Source: an uncultured Selenomonadaceae bacterium
GTDB taxonomy: Bacteria; Bacillota; Negativicutes; Selenomonadales; Selenomonadaceae
Length of the DNA stretch: 52,159 nt
Assembly (NCBI GenBank): GCA_937902665.1
Contig: CALELM010000008.1
Span: 1-52,159, forward strand
Direction of reading: 5' to 3'
Below the pieces are notes generated by a model. It was not told the origin of the DNA. It did not search any database and saw nothing but the letters and a program-made list of their open reading frames with translations. A program made the translations under genes and the position numbers. The first letter of the stretch is position 1. The number at the start of each line of letters is the position of its first letter. This document shows positions 1 through 6,088 of this stretch, piece after piece.

Positions 1-122
1 CCATAAGCATTTTCCCTCCAATTTGCGTTTCAACGAAGCGAAAGTTTGCTCACCGTTTGTTAAGATTGGGCTTCCCCACTTACAGAAAGTTGTTGAAGAA
101 GGAATATCTTTAGCTTCGTTAT
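1..122 (+). repeat. Dispersed repeat copy 1, cut by the window edge
   Basis: This copy starts inside a hairpin-forming segment (half of GAAAATGC-n-GCATTTTC) followed by CCCTCCAATT. From about 26 to 122 it carries a module that recurs near 25.67-25.78 kb (reverse), 43.75-43.85 kb and, shortened, 51.13-51.17 kb. The recurring part includes GTTTCAACGAAGCG, CCCCACTTACAG and TGTTGAAGAAGG. No intact gene is visible. It could be a non-autonomous mobile element or the remnant of a gene family; I cannot decide which. Confidence 0.75.
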
Positions 123-165
123 TTTTTGAATTACGACGGTATAATTTCTGATGGTACTCAAATAG

Positions 166-194
166 TTGAAATAGCTGTGATGTCGTGATATACT
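166..194 (+). promoter_or_regulatory. Promoter of antitoxin-like RNA, locus 1
   Basis: TTGAAA at 166-171 and TATACT at 189-194 are separated by 17 bases. The same promoter (TTGAAATAG...GTGATATACT) occurs at 2162-2190 in the second locus, which argues that it is functional and belongs to the cassette. Confidence 0.7.
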
Positions 195-200
195 AGGAAC

Positions 201-276
201 AGAAATCAAGGTGGACAATGTCAACCAATGAAAACGCCCCTGCGGCTGGTTACCGCGGGGGCGTTTTCATTGGTTG
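201..276 (+). ncRNA. Antitoxin-like small RNA (RNAII type), locus 1
   Basis: A short plus-strand transcript is predicted from the promoter at 166-194 to the strong terminator at 225-274. Its 5' part (206-226) repeats, in the same orientation, the sequence at 394-417, which overlaps the start codon of the small minus-strand ORF. The RNA can therefore pair with the translation start of that mRNA, and also shares the terminator in antisense. This is the layout of Fst/RNAII (par) systems. RNA ends are predicted, not measured. Confidence 0.6.
225..274. terminator. Bidirectional terminator, locus 1
   Basis: A very long inverted repeat: CCAATGAAAACGCCCC on the left and GGGGCGTTTTCATTGG on the right, with a further CGCGG-type pairing towards the loop. 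It can end both the plus-strand RNA and the convergent minus-strand toxin mRNA. Confidence 0.85.
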
Positions 277-317
277 GTTAGACCTCGCCTAGCTGGTTGC
301 CACAATGGCGGCTGTTT

Positions 318-407
318 CTACCGCCCCAGCAACTGCAACAAAAGCGATCCTAGAATGCTTCCAAGGATGCTGATGAGCAGCGAAAGCAGAAAATCAAGTG
401 TGGACAT
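318..407 (-). CDS. Small hydrophobic toxin-like peptide, 29 aa (Fst-like type I toxin candidate)
   Basis: The peptide starts MSTLDFLLSLLISILG and ends LLLQLLGR. It is almost one hydrophobic helix with a short charged tail, as expected of membrane-acting type I toxins. The ATG (complement of 405-407) is preceded by a GGGAGG ribosome-binding site. An extended -10 promoter (TGCTATACT) lies at 462-470. The gene converges on a plus-strand RNA and shares its terminator and direct repeats. It does not look like a random ORF, because a second locus at 2304-2390 has the same organisation with a different peptide. What is seen: size, hydrophobicity, RBS, repeats. Inferred: toxicity and RNA control. Members of the Fst/Ldr class share only weak sequence similarity, so family assignment rests on architecture. 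Confidence 0.65.
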   Translation of the reverse strand: MSTLDFLLSLLISILGSILGSLLLQLLGR

Positions 408-461
408 GCCGTCAACCTCCCTTCCTTGCCTGATTAGCTTGGTAAGGGCTGTGGCAAGAAA

Positions 462-470
462 AGTATAGCA
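462..470 (-). promoter_or_regulatory. Extended -10 promoter of toxin-like ORF 1
   Basis: On the minus strand this reads TGCTATACT followed by TTTCTTGCCACAGCC. The same extended -10 occurs at 2439-2447 before the second toxin-like ORF, and a decayed copy of this promoter and leader is found at 37528-37572. No good -35 box is visible. Confidence 0.55.
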
Positions 471-534
471 CAGCGGTCTAACTCATACCACACTTAAATA
501 AAGAGTGGTGTAATTTATGGAAAATTTCCTGCAA

Positions 535-575
535 AAAAGACGGGACCATGAATTCATTTCCATAGTCCCGTCTTT
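535..575. terminator. Rho-independent terminator
   Basis: AAAAGACGGGAC at 535-546 pairs with GTCCCGTCTTTT at 564-575 and a T-rich run follows on both strands. It separates the toxin-like locus from the Rpn remnant at 633-833. Confidence 0.75.
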
Positions 576-582
576 TCTCTGT

Positions 583-632
583 TTTTTATAACGCCATTGT
601 TCAAGAAAATGCCATAAGCATTTTCCCTCCAA
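583..632. repeat. Dispersed repeat, hairpin half only
   Basis: This has TTATAACGCCATTGTTCAAG, then the hairpin GAAAATGC-CATAA-GCATTTTC and CCCTCCAATT. It is nearly identical to the segments at 25636-25673 and 25780-25819 (reverse strand). Here it directly abuts the stop of the Rpn-like remnant. Confidence 0.7.
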
Positions 633-833
633 TTAAGCTTCTTCTATCATGCCAGCTTCTTTTGCGGCAACAGAAATAGAAATCAATCCTTTTTTTACTA
701 AATTCTTTAAGGTTTCAGCCTTGCCTTCAGCTTTTGCAAATTCTCTTTCTTCTAAAATGGTCTGTTCCAAAATCATAAATAACGCCTCGCTTCCATCATA
801 TTTTAGTTTACACAGTTTGTGGTGTTTTTTCAA
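633..833 (-). pseudogene. C-terminal remnant of an Rpn/PD-(D/E)XK transposase-like protein
   Basis: The 66 codons include ILEEREFAKAEGKAETLKN and LVKKGLISISVAAKEAGM. This pattern (charged E/K/G helix followed by a short repeat helix) is typical of the C-terminus of Rpn family recombination-promoting nucleases. The catalytic N-terminal domain is missing and no proper start or RBS is visible; the only in-frame start is a TTG. I read it as a truncated gene, presumably inactive. A dispersed hairpin repeat sits immediately downstream. Confidence 0.6.
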
Positions 834-857
834 GGTGTAACGATTGTCTAAAAAACT

Positions 858-886
858 TTGACTTTTTGACTATTTTTTAGTAAGAT
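858..886 (+). promoter_or_regulatory. Promoter of the small-gene operon
   Basis: TTGACT at 858-863 and TAAGAT at 881-886 with a 17-base spacer. It lies about 80 bases before the gene at 967. Confidence 0.5.
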
Positions 887-966
887 GGTAGCTGAGGATG
901 CTAAATTTTGCTGTGGCTTGCGAAATGGTTGCTGTTCCGATATACTTTGGAAAGAGGAGGATGGAA

Positions 967-1158
967 ATGGTCTCTTTGGAAGTAATGGAGCGGTTGCAGC
1001 GGCGTATTGATGAGCTTTCCAGAAGAATGCGCATAGATTCCAATGATTTGGAGTATGAGACGCATCTCAGGAGAAAGCGGGAATTGCAGCAAGTGTTGGA
1101 CTGCATGAAAAGAGAAGCGCATCCGGAATGGAAAGAAAATGGGTTTCATGAGTGTTAA
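967..1158 (+). CDS. Small helical protein of unknown function, 63 aa
   Basis: I do not recognise this protein. It is charged, with alternating R/E/L residues (for example VMERLQRRIDELSRRMR), suggesting one or two coiled-coil helices. Start: a strong GAGGAGG lies at 954-960. The ATG at 961 directly touches it, so the ATG at 967 (spacing 6) is the better start; the encoded protein begins MVSLEVMERL. It ends 12 bases before the next gene and is probably co-transcribed with it and with the secreted protein at 1492. The three genes lie between two toxin-antitoxin-like loci. Confidence 0.6.
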   Translation: MVSLEVMERLQRRIDELSRRMRIDSNDLEYETHLRRKRELQQVLDCMKREAHPEWKENGFHEC

Positions 1159-1170
1159 GGAGGAATCGAT

Positions 1171-1449
1171 ATGTCGCAGAGAATGACAATGCAGGAAGTG
1201 CTGAAGGAATACGGGACACCGCAGATCAAGCTGGATATCCATGCAACGAGGACGGAGCTTCTGAAGCTTCGGGAAAAGCTGATGGCAATCCGTGATCTCA
1301 GTCAGGCAAGGGAGCAGGGATATCTTGATATCAACTGCAAGCTTTACATTGACGTGGACGATATTGACCGCTACCTGTCCGGTGAGCTTGATACGGTGGG
1401 AGAGATTTATGCATTCCCGGACGATGTAAAGGCATACACGGAAGAATGA
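1171..1449 (+). CDS. Unknown acidic protein, 92 aa
   Basis: The product starts MSQRMTMQEVLKEYGTPQIK and ends FPDDVKAYTEE. It is soluble and acidic, with no signal peptide or membrane segment. I do not recognise a family. The start is supported by AAGGAGG, 7 bases before the ATG. It lies between the coiled-coil gene at 967 and the secreted gene at 1492, with short gaps, so the three likely form one operon. Confidence 0.65.
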   Translation: MSQRMTMQEVLKEYGTPQIKLDIHATRTELLKLREKLMAIRDLSQAREQGYLDINCKLYIDVDDIDRYLSGELDTVGEIYAFPDDVKAYTEE

Positions 1450-1491
1450 CGAGGAATGTTTTTTAGGATTGTTTTTTATGGAGGAAAAGAG

Positions 1492-2130
1492 ATGAAATTC
1501 AAGAAGATTTTAGCAGTATTGATGGTTGGTGCAGTTACGGCGGCATATTCCCCTATTGTGCTGGATGGGGCATTTTCTGTTGCTTATGCGGCAAAGGGTG
1601 GCGCAAAGATAAGGCCTTCTGCGCCGAAGGCTTCCAAGCCGGCACCGAAGTCAAATGCGGCGGAAAAGAAGGCTTCTCCAAACAACAAGGATTATGCGCC
1701 ATCAAAGAAGGCGGCAGATTTGGAGAAGAATGCTCCGGCAGCAAATGCCAAGGCGCCTGCCAACAAGGCAGCGAACACACAGCAGAGCGGCTCCAAGTGG
1801 GGCAACACGCTTCGCAACATCGGGCTTTTTGCAGGAGGCATGATGCTGGGCAGCCTGCTTTCCAATGCGCTCGGGCTTGGTGGGCTTGGCGGCATGATGG
1901 GAGATATTTTGGGACTTCTCATGAATATCGTTCTCTTTGGTGCTGCATTTATGGCAATACGTTGGCTTTGGAACAGGTTCCGTCATAAGGGATCGAATGT
2001 TCAGGAGAGCGGAATGAGGAATGTAACGCCTCAAAGTCCTTCTGTTTCTCATGGAGATATCCTTGATATTCAGCCGCCGACGGGCGACTATGATGCAAAA
2101 TCTATGGCGGATCGCTATCGCAATCGCTAA
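1492..2130 (+). CDS. Exported Tim44-like-domain membrane protein, 212 aa
   Basis: The N-terminus (MKFKKILAVLMVGAVTAAYS) is a signal peptide or membrane anchor. Residues about 35-105 are a K/A/P/N-rich, probably disordered linker. A Gly-rich hydrophobic stretch follows (FAGGMMLGSLLSNALGLG), then a transmembrane helix ending AIRWLWNRFRHK. This Gly/Leu stretch before an R-W-x-x-R end is characteristic of the front half of bacterial Tim44-like proteins, but the globular Tim44 domain is short or absent here. The ATG at 1492 follows GGAGG with proper spacing; an upstream start at 1456 is unlikely. Function is unknown; an envelope role is inferred. Confidence 0.65.
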   Translation: MKFKKILAVLMVGAVTAAYSPIVLDGAFSVAYAAKGGAKIRPSAPKASKPAPKSNAAEKKASPNNKDYAPSKKAADLEKNAPAANAKAPANKAANTQQSGSKWGNTLRNIGLFAGGMMLGSLLSNALGLGGLGGMMGDILGLLMNIVLFGAAFMAIRWLWNRFRHKGSNVQESGMRNVTPQSPSVSHGDILDIQPPTGDYDAKSMADRYRNR

Positions 2131-2161
2131 GATAAGGCTTGCCTTTAATTTGCTGAGAGGC

Positions 2162-2190
2162 TTGAAATAGCCGTAATAGCGTGATATACT
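2162..2190 (+). promoter_or_regulatory. Promoter of antitoxin-like RNA, locus 2
   Basis: TTGAAA at 2162-2167 and TATACT at 2185-2190 with a 17-base spacer. Nearly the same sequence drives the equivalent RNA at locus 1 (166-194). Confidence 0.7.
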
Positions 2191-2196
2191 CAAAGC

Positions 2197-2275
2197 AAGC
2201 TAGAAAGTTGGATAATTCCATATGGAACAGCGACCCCCCGAAGATGTAGCCAATCTTCGGGGGGTATTCTCTTTT
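2197..2275 (+). ncRNA. Antitoxin-like small RNA (RNAII type), locus 2
   Basis: The predicted transcript runs from just after the promoter at 2162-2190 to the terminator at 2233-2275. Its 5' part (2201-2229, containing AGAAAGTT-GGATAA and ATATGGAACA) is a direct repeat of 2367-2399, which covers the start codon and RBS-proximal region of the convergent small ORF. Pairing would block translation of the small peptide. Transcript ends are predictions. Confidence 0.6.
2233..2275. terminator. Bidirectional terminator, locus 2
   Basis: ACCCCCCGAAGAT at 2233-2245 pairs with ATCTTCGGGGGGT ending at 2265. T-rich sequence follows on the plus strand. It lies between the convergent small RNA and toxin-like mRNA. 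Confidence 0.8.
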
Positions 2276-2303
2276 AGGGCAAGAGCAAGCCCAGGCTAGT
2301 TGC

Positions 2304-2390
2304 TCACTGTCTGCCGTTTAGCCATTTGCAAATGTAGTAGCCAATTACACTTGCCGTCACGGAGATTAGAAAGTTAGATAATATCTCCAA
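2304..2390 (-). CDS. Small hydrophobic toxin-like peptide, 28 aa (second locus)
   Basis: Starting at a TTG (complement of 2388-2390) after a good GGAGG ribosome-binding site, the peptide reads LEILSNFLISVTASV, then IGYYICKWLNGRQ. It has one hydrophobic segment and a basic tail (K-W-x-N-G-R), close to the plan of Fst-type toxins. No ATG is available in this frame. The extended -10 TGCTATACT lies at 2439-2447. A decayed homologue sits at 13003-13090. Seen: peptide, RBS, promoter, repeats. Inferred: toxin activity and RNA-mediated silencing. Confidence 0.65.
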   Translation of the reverse strand: MEILSNFLISVTASVIGYYICKWLNGRQ

Positions 2391-2438
2391 TATGGAACAC
2401 CTCCTTCCTGTTGCCAGAATGGAGGGAGCAACAAAAGA

Positions 2439-2447
2439 AGTATAGCA
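2439..2447 (-). promoter_or_regulatory. Extended -10 promoter of toxin-like ORF 2
   Basis: On the minus strand, TGCTATACT followed by TCTTTTGTTGCTCCC. It matches the promoter at 462-470. Confidence 0.55.
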
Positions 2448-2569
2448 AATTTTTCAGAATTGTGCTATGTTGAAAATGTGTACTCTGATTCAAGGCGTTA
2501 CACAGATTTTGAGGAGTTTATCCGTTTGTGCGTTTTAATTAACAGTGATGATAGAAGGGAATGTGTGAT

Positions 2570-3220
2570 ATGGTAAAGGAAACGACCATTCAAAAGGCAG
2601 ACGAATTGATAGCAAGGTATCCTGCGCTGTCTGTTTGCAGGGAGGATCTTTTGGCAGCCGTGGAGACGATTTGCGAGAGCTATCGGGAGGGATGCAAGCT
2701 GATTGCCTGCGGCAATGGCGGAAGCGCTTCGGATGCAGAGCATGTTGTTGGCGAATTGATGAAGGGATTTCTTTTGCCGCGCAGGTTGGACGCAGGGATG
2801 CAGGAGCGCATGAGGGAGGTCTGTCCCGATTATGCGGATTATTTTGTGGAAAATCTGCAAGGGGCGCTTCCTGCGCTTTCCATGGTCAACCAAGTGGCGC
2901 TCAATACGGCATTTGCTAACGATCAAGCACCGGATCTCTCCTTTGCCCAACAGCTTTTGGGCATGGGAGACAAGGGGGATGTGCTTTTGGCTATCAGTAC
3001 ATCGGGGAATTCCACGAATGTTATTTATGCCGTGCAGATGGCAAAGGTCAAACGTATGAAAAGCATTGCGCTTACGGGAGCTTCTGGCGGCAAGCTCAAG
3101 GGAATGGCGGATATCTGCATTTGCGTTCCGGAAAGCGAGACTTACCGCATACAGGAATACCATCTCCCCGTGTATCACATGCTTTGCATTGCCGCAGAGA
3201 ACGAGTTCTTCGGCGAGTAA
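2570..3220 (+). CDS. gmhA: SIS-domain phosphoheptose isomerase-like protein (GmhA)
   Basis: This belongs to the SIS family of sugar-phosphate isomerases and most resembles sedoheptulose 7-phosphate isomerase, the first step of ADP-heptose synthesis. Motifs: ACGNGGSASDAEHVVGEL (about residues 47-64), STSGNSTNVIYA and LTGASGG (phosphate binding), and RIQEYHLPVYHML near the C-terminus, which carries the Q-E-x-H pattern of GmhA. The length of 216 aa fits. Start: ATG at 2570, since the ATG at 2561 directly abuts the GAAGGGA ribosome-binding site. ADP-heptose feeds both LPS core and the autotransporter heptosyltransferases found at 22.5-25 kb, so a functional link is plausible but inferred. A DiaA-like role is less likely. 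Confidence 0.8.
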   Translation: MVKETTIQKADELIARYPALSVCREDLLAAVETICESYREGCKLIACGNGGSASDAEHVVGELMKGFLLPRRLDAGMQERMREVCPDYADYFVENLQGALPALSMVNQVALNTAFANDQAPDLSFAQQLLGMGDKGDVLLAISTSGNSTNVIYAVQMAKVKRMKSIALTGASGGKLKGMADICICVPESETYRIQEYHLPVYHMLCIAAENEFFGE

Positions 3221-3238
3221 GGAAGTATCTTGAAGGCG

Positions 3239-3270
3239 AGCCTCGGTTTTTTGCCGGGGCTTTCTTTTTT
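3239..3270 (+). terminator. Terminator after gmhA
   Basis: AGCCTCGG (3239-3246) pairs with CCGGGGCT (3254-3261, one G-U pair) and is followed by TTTCTTTTTT. Confidence 0.7.
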
Positions 3271-3289
3271 GCGGAGATTGGGAGAATCT

Positions 3290-3322
3290 TCACAAAATTT
3301 ACCAAGGGAATCCATTTTGTGA
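3290..3322. promoter_or_regulatory. Inverted repeat before the phosphohexomutase gene, possible operator
   Basis: TCACAAAAT (3290-3298) and ATTTTGTGA (3314-3322) form a 9-base perfect inverted repeat 15 bases apart. A TATGAT-like -10 follows. It could bind a dimeric regulator; none can be named. Confidence 0.35.
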
Positions 3323-3362
3323 TATGATATAGAAAGTGAAAGAAAATCAAGGGGGTATCTAT

Positions 3363-4874
3363 ATGGCTATTGCAACAGAGAAAGCAATTATGAAACTGCA
3401 AAATGGCAGCGATGTTCGAGGTGTGGCAGTAGAGGGCATGGCAGATGAGCCGGTCAATCTTACGGTGGAGGTGGCAAACCGCATTACTGGCGGGTTTGTG
3501 GAATTTTTGGCGCACAAGCTTGGCAAGAAGCGTTCGGAGCTGCGAATCGCAGTTGGTCATGATTCCAGAGTTTCGGCAGGAAAGCTCAAGAAGGCTGTTC
3601 TTGAAGCGTTGACGGCGGCGAGAGTCGATGCCTTGGATTGCGGCATGGCATCGACACCTGCCATGTTTATGTCTATTATGTTTGAGGAAACCAAGGCAGA
3701 CGGCTCTATCATGATTACGGCGAGCCATCTTCCCTACAATCGCAATGGGTTGAAGTTCTTCACGGCAGATGGCGGCGTGGAACATGGGGAAGTGACGGAG
3801 ATTTTGAAGAATGCTGTCCGCTTGCCGGAGGACAAGGCAGATGTTTCCGCAGTGAAGAAATTTGATTTGATTGAGCTTTATGCAAGGCATCTCTGTGAAA
3901 AGATCCGTGGCGAGCTTGGCGGGGCGGAGCGGCCTTTGGAGGGAATGCATATTGTTGTAGATGCAGGAAATGGTGCAGGCGGATTCTTTGCCATGAAGGT
4001 TCTTGAGCCTTTGGGTGCGGATACGTCCGGCAGTGTGTTCCTTGAGCCGGATGGCAGGTTCCCGAACCATATTCCAAATCCTGAGAACAAGCAGGCAATG
4101 GCGGCGATTCGTCAGGCAGTGTCTGACAGCAAGGCAGATCTTGGGCTTATTTTTGATACGGACGTTGACCGCATGAGTGCCGTGCTGGCAAATGGGGAGG
4201 AAATCAGCCGCAATGCCCTGATTGCGCTGATGGCTGCCATTCTTGCACCGAAGTATCCGGGAAGCACGATCGTTACGGATTCCGTAACATCAGATGAGCT
4301 TACGGTTTTCTTGGAGAAGGAGCTTTCCTTGAAGCATCTCCGCTATATGCGTGGCTACAAGAATGTAATTGATGAATGTATCCGCCAGAACAAGGCAGGC
4401 GTGGTTTCCCCTCTTGCGATAGAAACCTCCGGGCATGGCGCTCTTTCTGAGAACTATTATCTTGATGATGGTGCCTATCTTGCCGTGAAGCTCTTGGTTG
4501 CGGCGAAAAAAGCAAAGGAAGAGGGCAAGGCACTTGGCGATTTGATTGCAAAGCTGGAGTATCCTGTCGAGGCAAAGGAATATCGTATCAAGATCAGGGG
4601 CGAGGAAGATTTCAAGAGCTACGGGCAGAATGTATTAAAGACCTTTGAGGAACGTGCCGCAAAGGCTGGGATTCAAGCTGCAAAGCCATCTTATGAGGGA
4701 GTTCGGCTTGTTTTCGAGGACGGCTGGGTACTTCTCCGCATGTCCCTGCACGATCCCAATATGCCGATGAACATAGAAAGCCGCAAGGCTGGCGGAGTGC
4801 AGCGAATGGCAAAGCAGGCAAAGCAGTTCTTGGAGGGATTGGATTCCTTGGATTTGACAGTATTTAATAAATGA
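3363..4874 (+). CDS. Phosphohexomutase (phosphomannomutase/phosphoglucomutase family)
   Basis: This enzyme of the alpha-D-phosphohexomutase superfamily interconverts hexose 1- and 6-phosphates. Seen: the catalytic serine loop TASHLPYNRNG (about residue 120), the metal loop DTDVDRM (about 265), and a C-terminal phosphate-binding region with the sugar loop near ETSGHGAL. The length of 503 aa is normal for the family. Start: ATG at 3363 after AAGGGGG; the longer frame to 3336 lacks an RBS. It is transcribed alone between terminators, with an inverted repeat upstream. Exact substrate (mannose, glucose or another hexose) cannot be read from the sequence. Confidence 0.85.
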   Translation: MAIATEKAIMKLQNGSDVRGVAVEGMADEPVNLTVEVANRITGGFVEFLAHKLGKKRSELRIAVGHDSRVSAGKLKKAVLEALTAARVDALDCGMASTPAMFMSIMFEETKADGSIMITASHLPYNRNGLKFFTADGGVEHGEVTEILKNAVRLPEDKADVSAVKKFDLIELYARHLCEKIRGELGGAERPLEGMHIVVDAGNGAGGFFAMKVLEPLGADTSGSVFLEPDGRFPNHIPNPENKQAMAAIRQAVSDSKADLGLIFDTDVDRMSAVLANGEEISRNALIALMAAILAPKYPGSTIVTDSVTSDELTVFLEKELSLKHLRYMRGYKNVIDECIRQNKAGVVSPLAIETSGHGALSENYYLDDGAYLAVKLLVAAKKAKEEGKALGDLIAKLEYPVEAKEYRIKIRGEEDFKSYGQNVLKTFEERAAKAGIQAAKPSYEGVRLVFEDGWVLLRMSLHDPNMPMNIESRKAGGVQRMAKQAKQFLEGLDSLDLTVFNK

Positions 4875-4928
4875 TGAAAGAAACATTGACAGAGATGATT
4901 TGCATCGAATTCATGCTTCCTTGATGTA

Positions 4929-4965
4929 AGATTGCCGACAAGGGAATAGGACTTGTCGGCAATCT
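4929..4965. terminator. Terminator after phosphohexomutase
   Basis: AGATTGCCGACAAG (4929-4942) and CTTGTCGGCAATCT (4952-4965) form a perfect 14-base stem, followed by TTATAT on the plus strand. Confidence 0.85.
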
Positions 4966-5133
4966 TTATATCATCAATTATATTGTGTAATGAATGCCTT
5001 GCTTGGGGTGTGGTATGCGGCTTACTTTGCACTGATTGCCCTAAAAAGGGGAGATTAAGCAAAATAGAGCCGTGGGAAACATGATAATTCAAATTATATT
5101 TATTGAAATACAAATAGGAGGGAGGGAATAGGT

Positions 5134-5916
5134 ATGGTTTTTACAGAGGTTTTTATTGCACTTTTAATTCCATTTATTGGAACGGCATTGGGAGCGGTGT
5201 GCGTGTTCTTTTTAAAAAGTGAAATTTCGCCGCAACTGCAAAAGGGACTGACTGGGTTTGCGGCAGGTGTCATGGTGGCGGCTTCGGTTTGGAGCTTGCT
5301 GATTCCTGCGATGGTGCAGAATGAGGAGTTGGGAAAGCTTGCTTTCCTGCCAGCGGCTGTCGGTTTTTGGTTGGGAACGCTTTTCCTGCTGTTGCTGGAT
5401 ACCGTGATTCCTCATTTGCATTTGCATACGGAGGAGGCAGAGGGACCTCATGTGAGGCTTCCTAAGTCTGTCATGATGGTGCTGGCGGTTACGCTTCATA
5501 ATATTCCGGAGGGGCTGGCTATGGGCGTGGTTTTGGCTGGCTGGCTGGAGAGTTCGGCACAAATCAGCTTCAGCGGCGCATTGGCGCTTTCCGTTGGCAT
5601 TGCCGTGCAGAATTTTCCGGAGGGGGCAATCGTGTCCATGCCGCTTCGGGAATTTATGGGGAAAGGGAGGGCGGCCTTGGCAGGTGTTCTTTCGGGAGCA
5701 GTGGAGCCACTTTTTGGAGGTCTGGCGATTTTGGCAGCGGGGCTTGTCGTGCCGTGGCTTCCGTATTTCCTTTCTTTTGCGGCAGGAGCTATGCTCTATG
5801 TCGTGGTGGAGGAGCTGATCCCTGAGATGTCGGAGGGAGAGCATTCCAATGTCGGCGTTGTTTCTTTTGCCTTTGGATTTACTTTGATGATGGCACTGGA
5901 CACGGCACTTGGATAG
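5134..5916 (+). CDS. ZIP family divalent metal transporter
   Basis: This inner-membrane protein of 260 aa has about eight hydrophobic segments and the paired ZIP metal-site motifs HNIPEG (about residue 130) and QNFPEG (about residue 165), followed by VEELIPE in the last third. A His-rich cytoplasmic loop (HLHLH) precedes the first motif. The family moves zinc, iron or manganese into the cytoplasm. The ATG at 5134 follows AGGAGGGAGGG. It stands alone between an upstream terminator and the DUF2232 operon. The metal is not determined by the sequence. Confidence 0.88.
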   Translation: MVFTEVFIALLIPFIGTALGAVCVFFLKSEISPQLQKGLTGFAAGVMVAASVWSLLIPAMVQNEELGKLAFLPAAVGFWLGTLFLLLLDTVIPHLHLHTEEAEGPHVRLPKSVMMVLAVTLHNIPEGLAMGVVLAGWLESSAQISFSGALALSVGIAVQNFPEGAIVSMPLREFMGKGRAALAGVLSGAVEPLFGGLAILAAGLVVPWLPYFLSFAAGAMLYVVVEELIPEMSEGEHSNVGVVSFAFGFTLMMALDTALG

Positions 5917-6088
5917 GGCTTGCGCTCAGTTTCTGCACGTTAGTGCAAGAACGCAAACGGGAGGTTTTCTGTGATAAGCTGTCTTTGAAGCAGTCGTATT
6001 TGCGGCAGTTTTGCAAAAAAAAAGACAGCGGGGCATTGTTCTGCTATAATAGTATGTCAGTCGAGTCTTTTTATGGTTTTGTGAGGGA

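Larger units (their letters stand above)
206..417. repeat. Direct repeats DRa (206-226) and DRb (394-417), locus 1
   Basis: The copies read TCAAG-GTGGACA-ATG-TCAACC and TCAAG-TGTGGACATGCCG-TCAACC. DRb covers the ribosome-binding region and ATG (complement of 405-407) of the small toxin-like ORF; DRa lies in the convergent RNA. Only because transcription is convergent do the two repeats become complementary RNAs. Confidence 0.7.
2201..2399. repeat. Direct repeats DRa (2201-2229) and DRb (2367-2399), locus 2
   Basis: The two copies share TAGAAAGTT-GATAAT and ATATGGAACA, with a small internal length difference. DRb spans the TTG start of the toxin-like ORF. DRb also contains an inverted repeat GGAGAT...ATCTCC (2361-2388) that could fold over the first codons, as in Fst mRNAs. 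Confidence 0.7.

Noticed and set aside
274..468. Plus-strand 64 aa open frame over toxin locus 1
   Set aside because: It is antisense to the better supported 29 aa ORF, has no RBS and is not repeated in locus 2.
633..833. Intact Rpn family transposase or nuclease
   Set aside because: Only the C-terminal helices are left; the catalytic PD-(D/E)XK part is missing.
3290..3322. Crp- or Rex-type operator
   Set aside because: The arms are in the opposite order (TCACA...TGTGA) from those consensus sites, so only an unspecified inverted repeat is reported.
4875..5133. Possible metal riboswitch before the ZIP transporter
   Set aside because: Apart from the terminator of the preceding gene I see no conserved aptamer; the gap is otherwise AT-rich.
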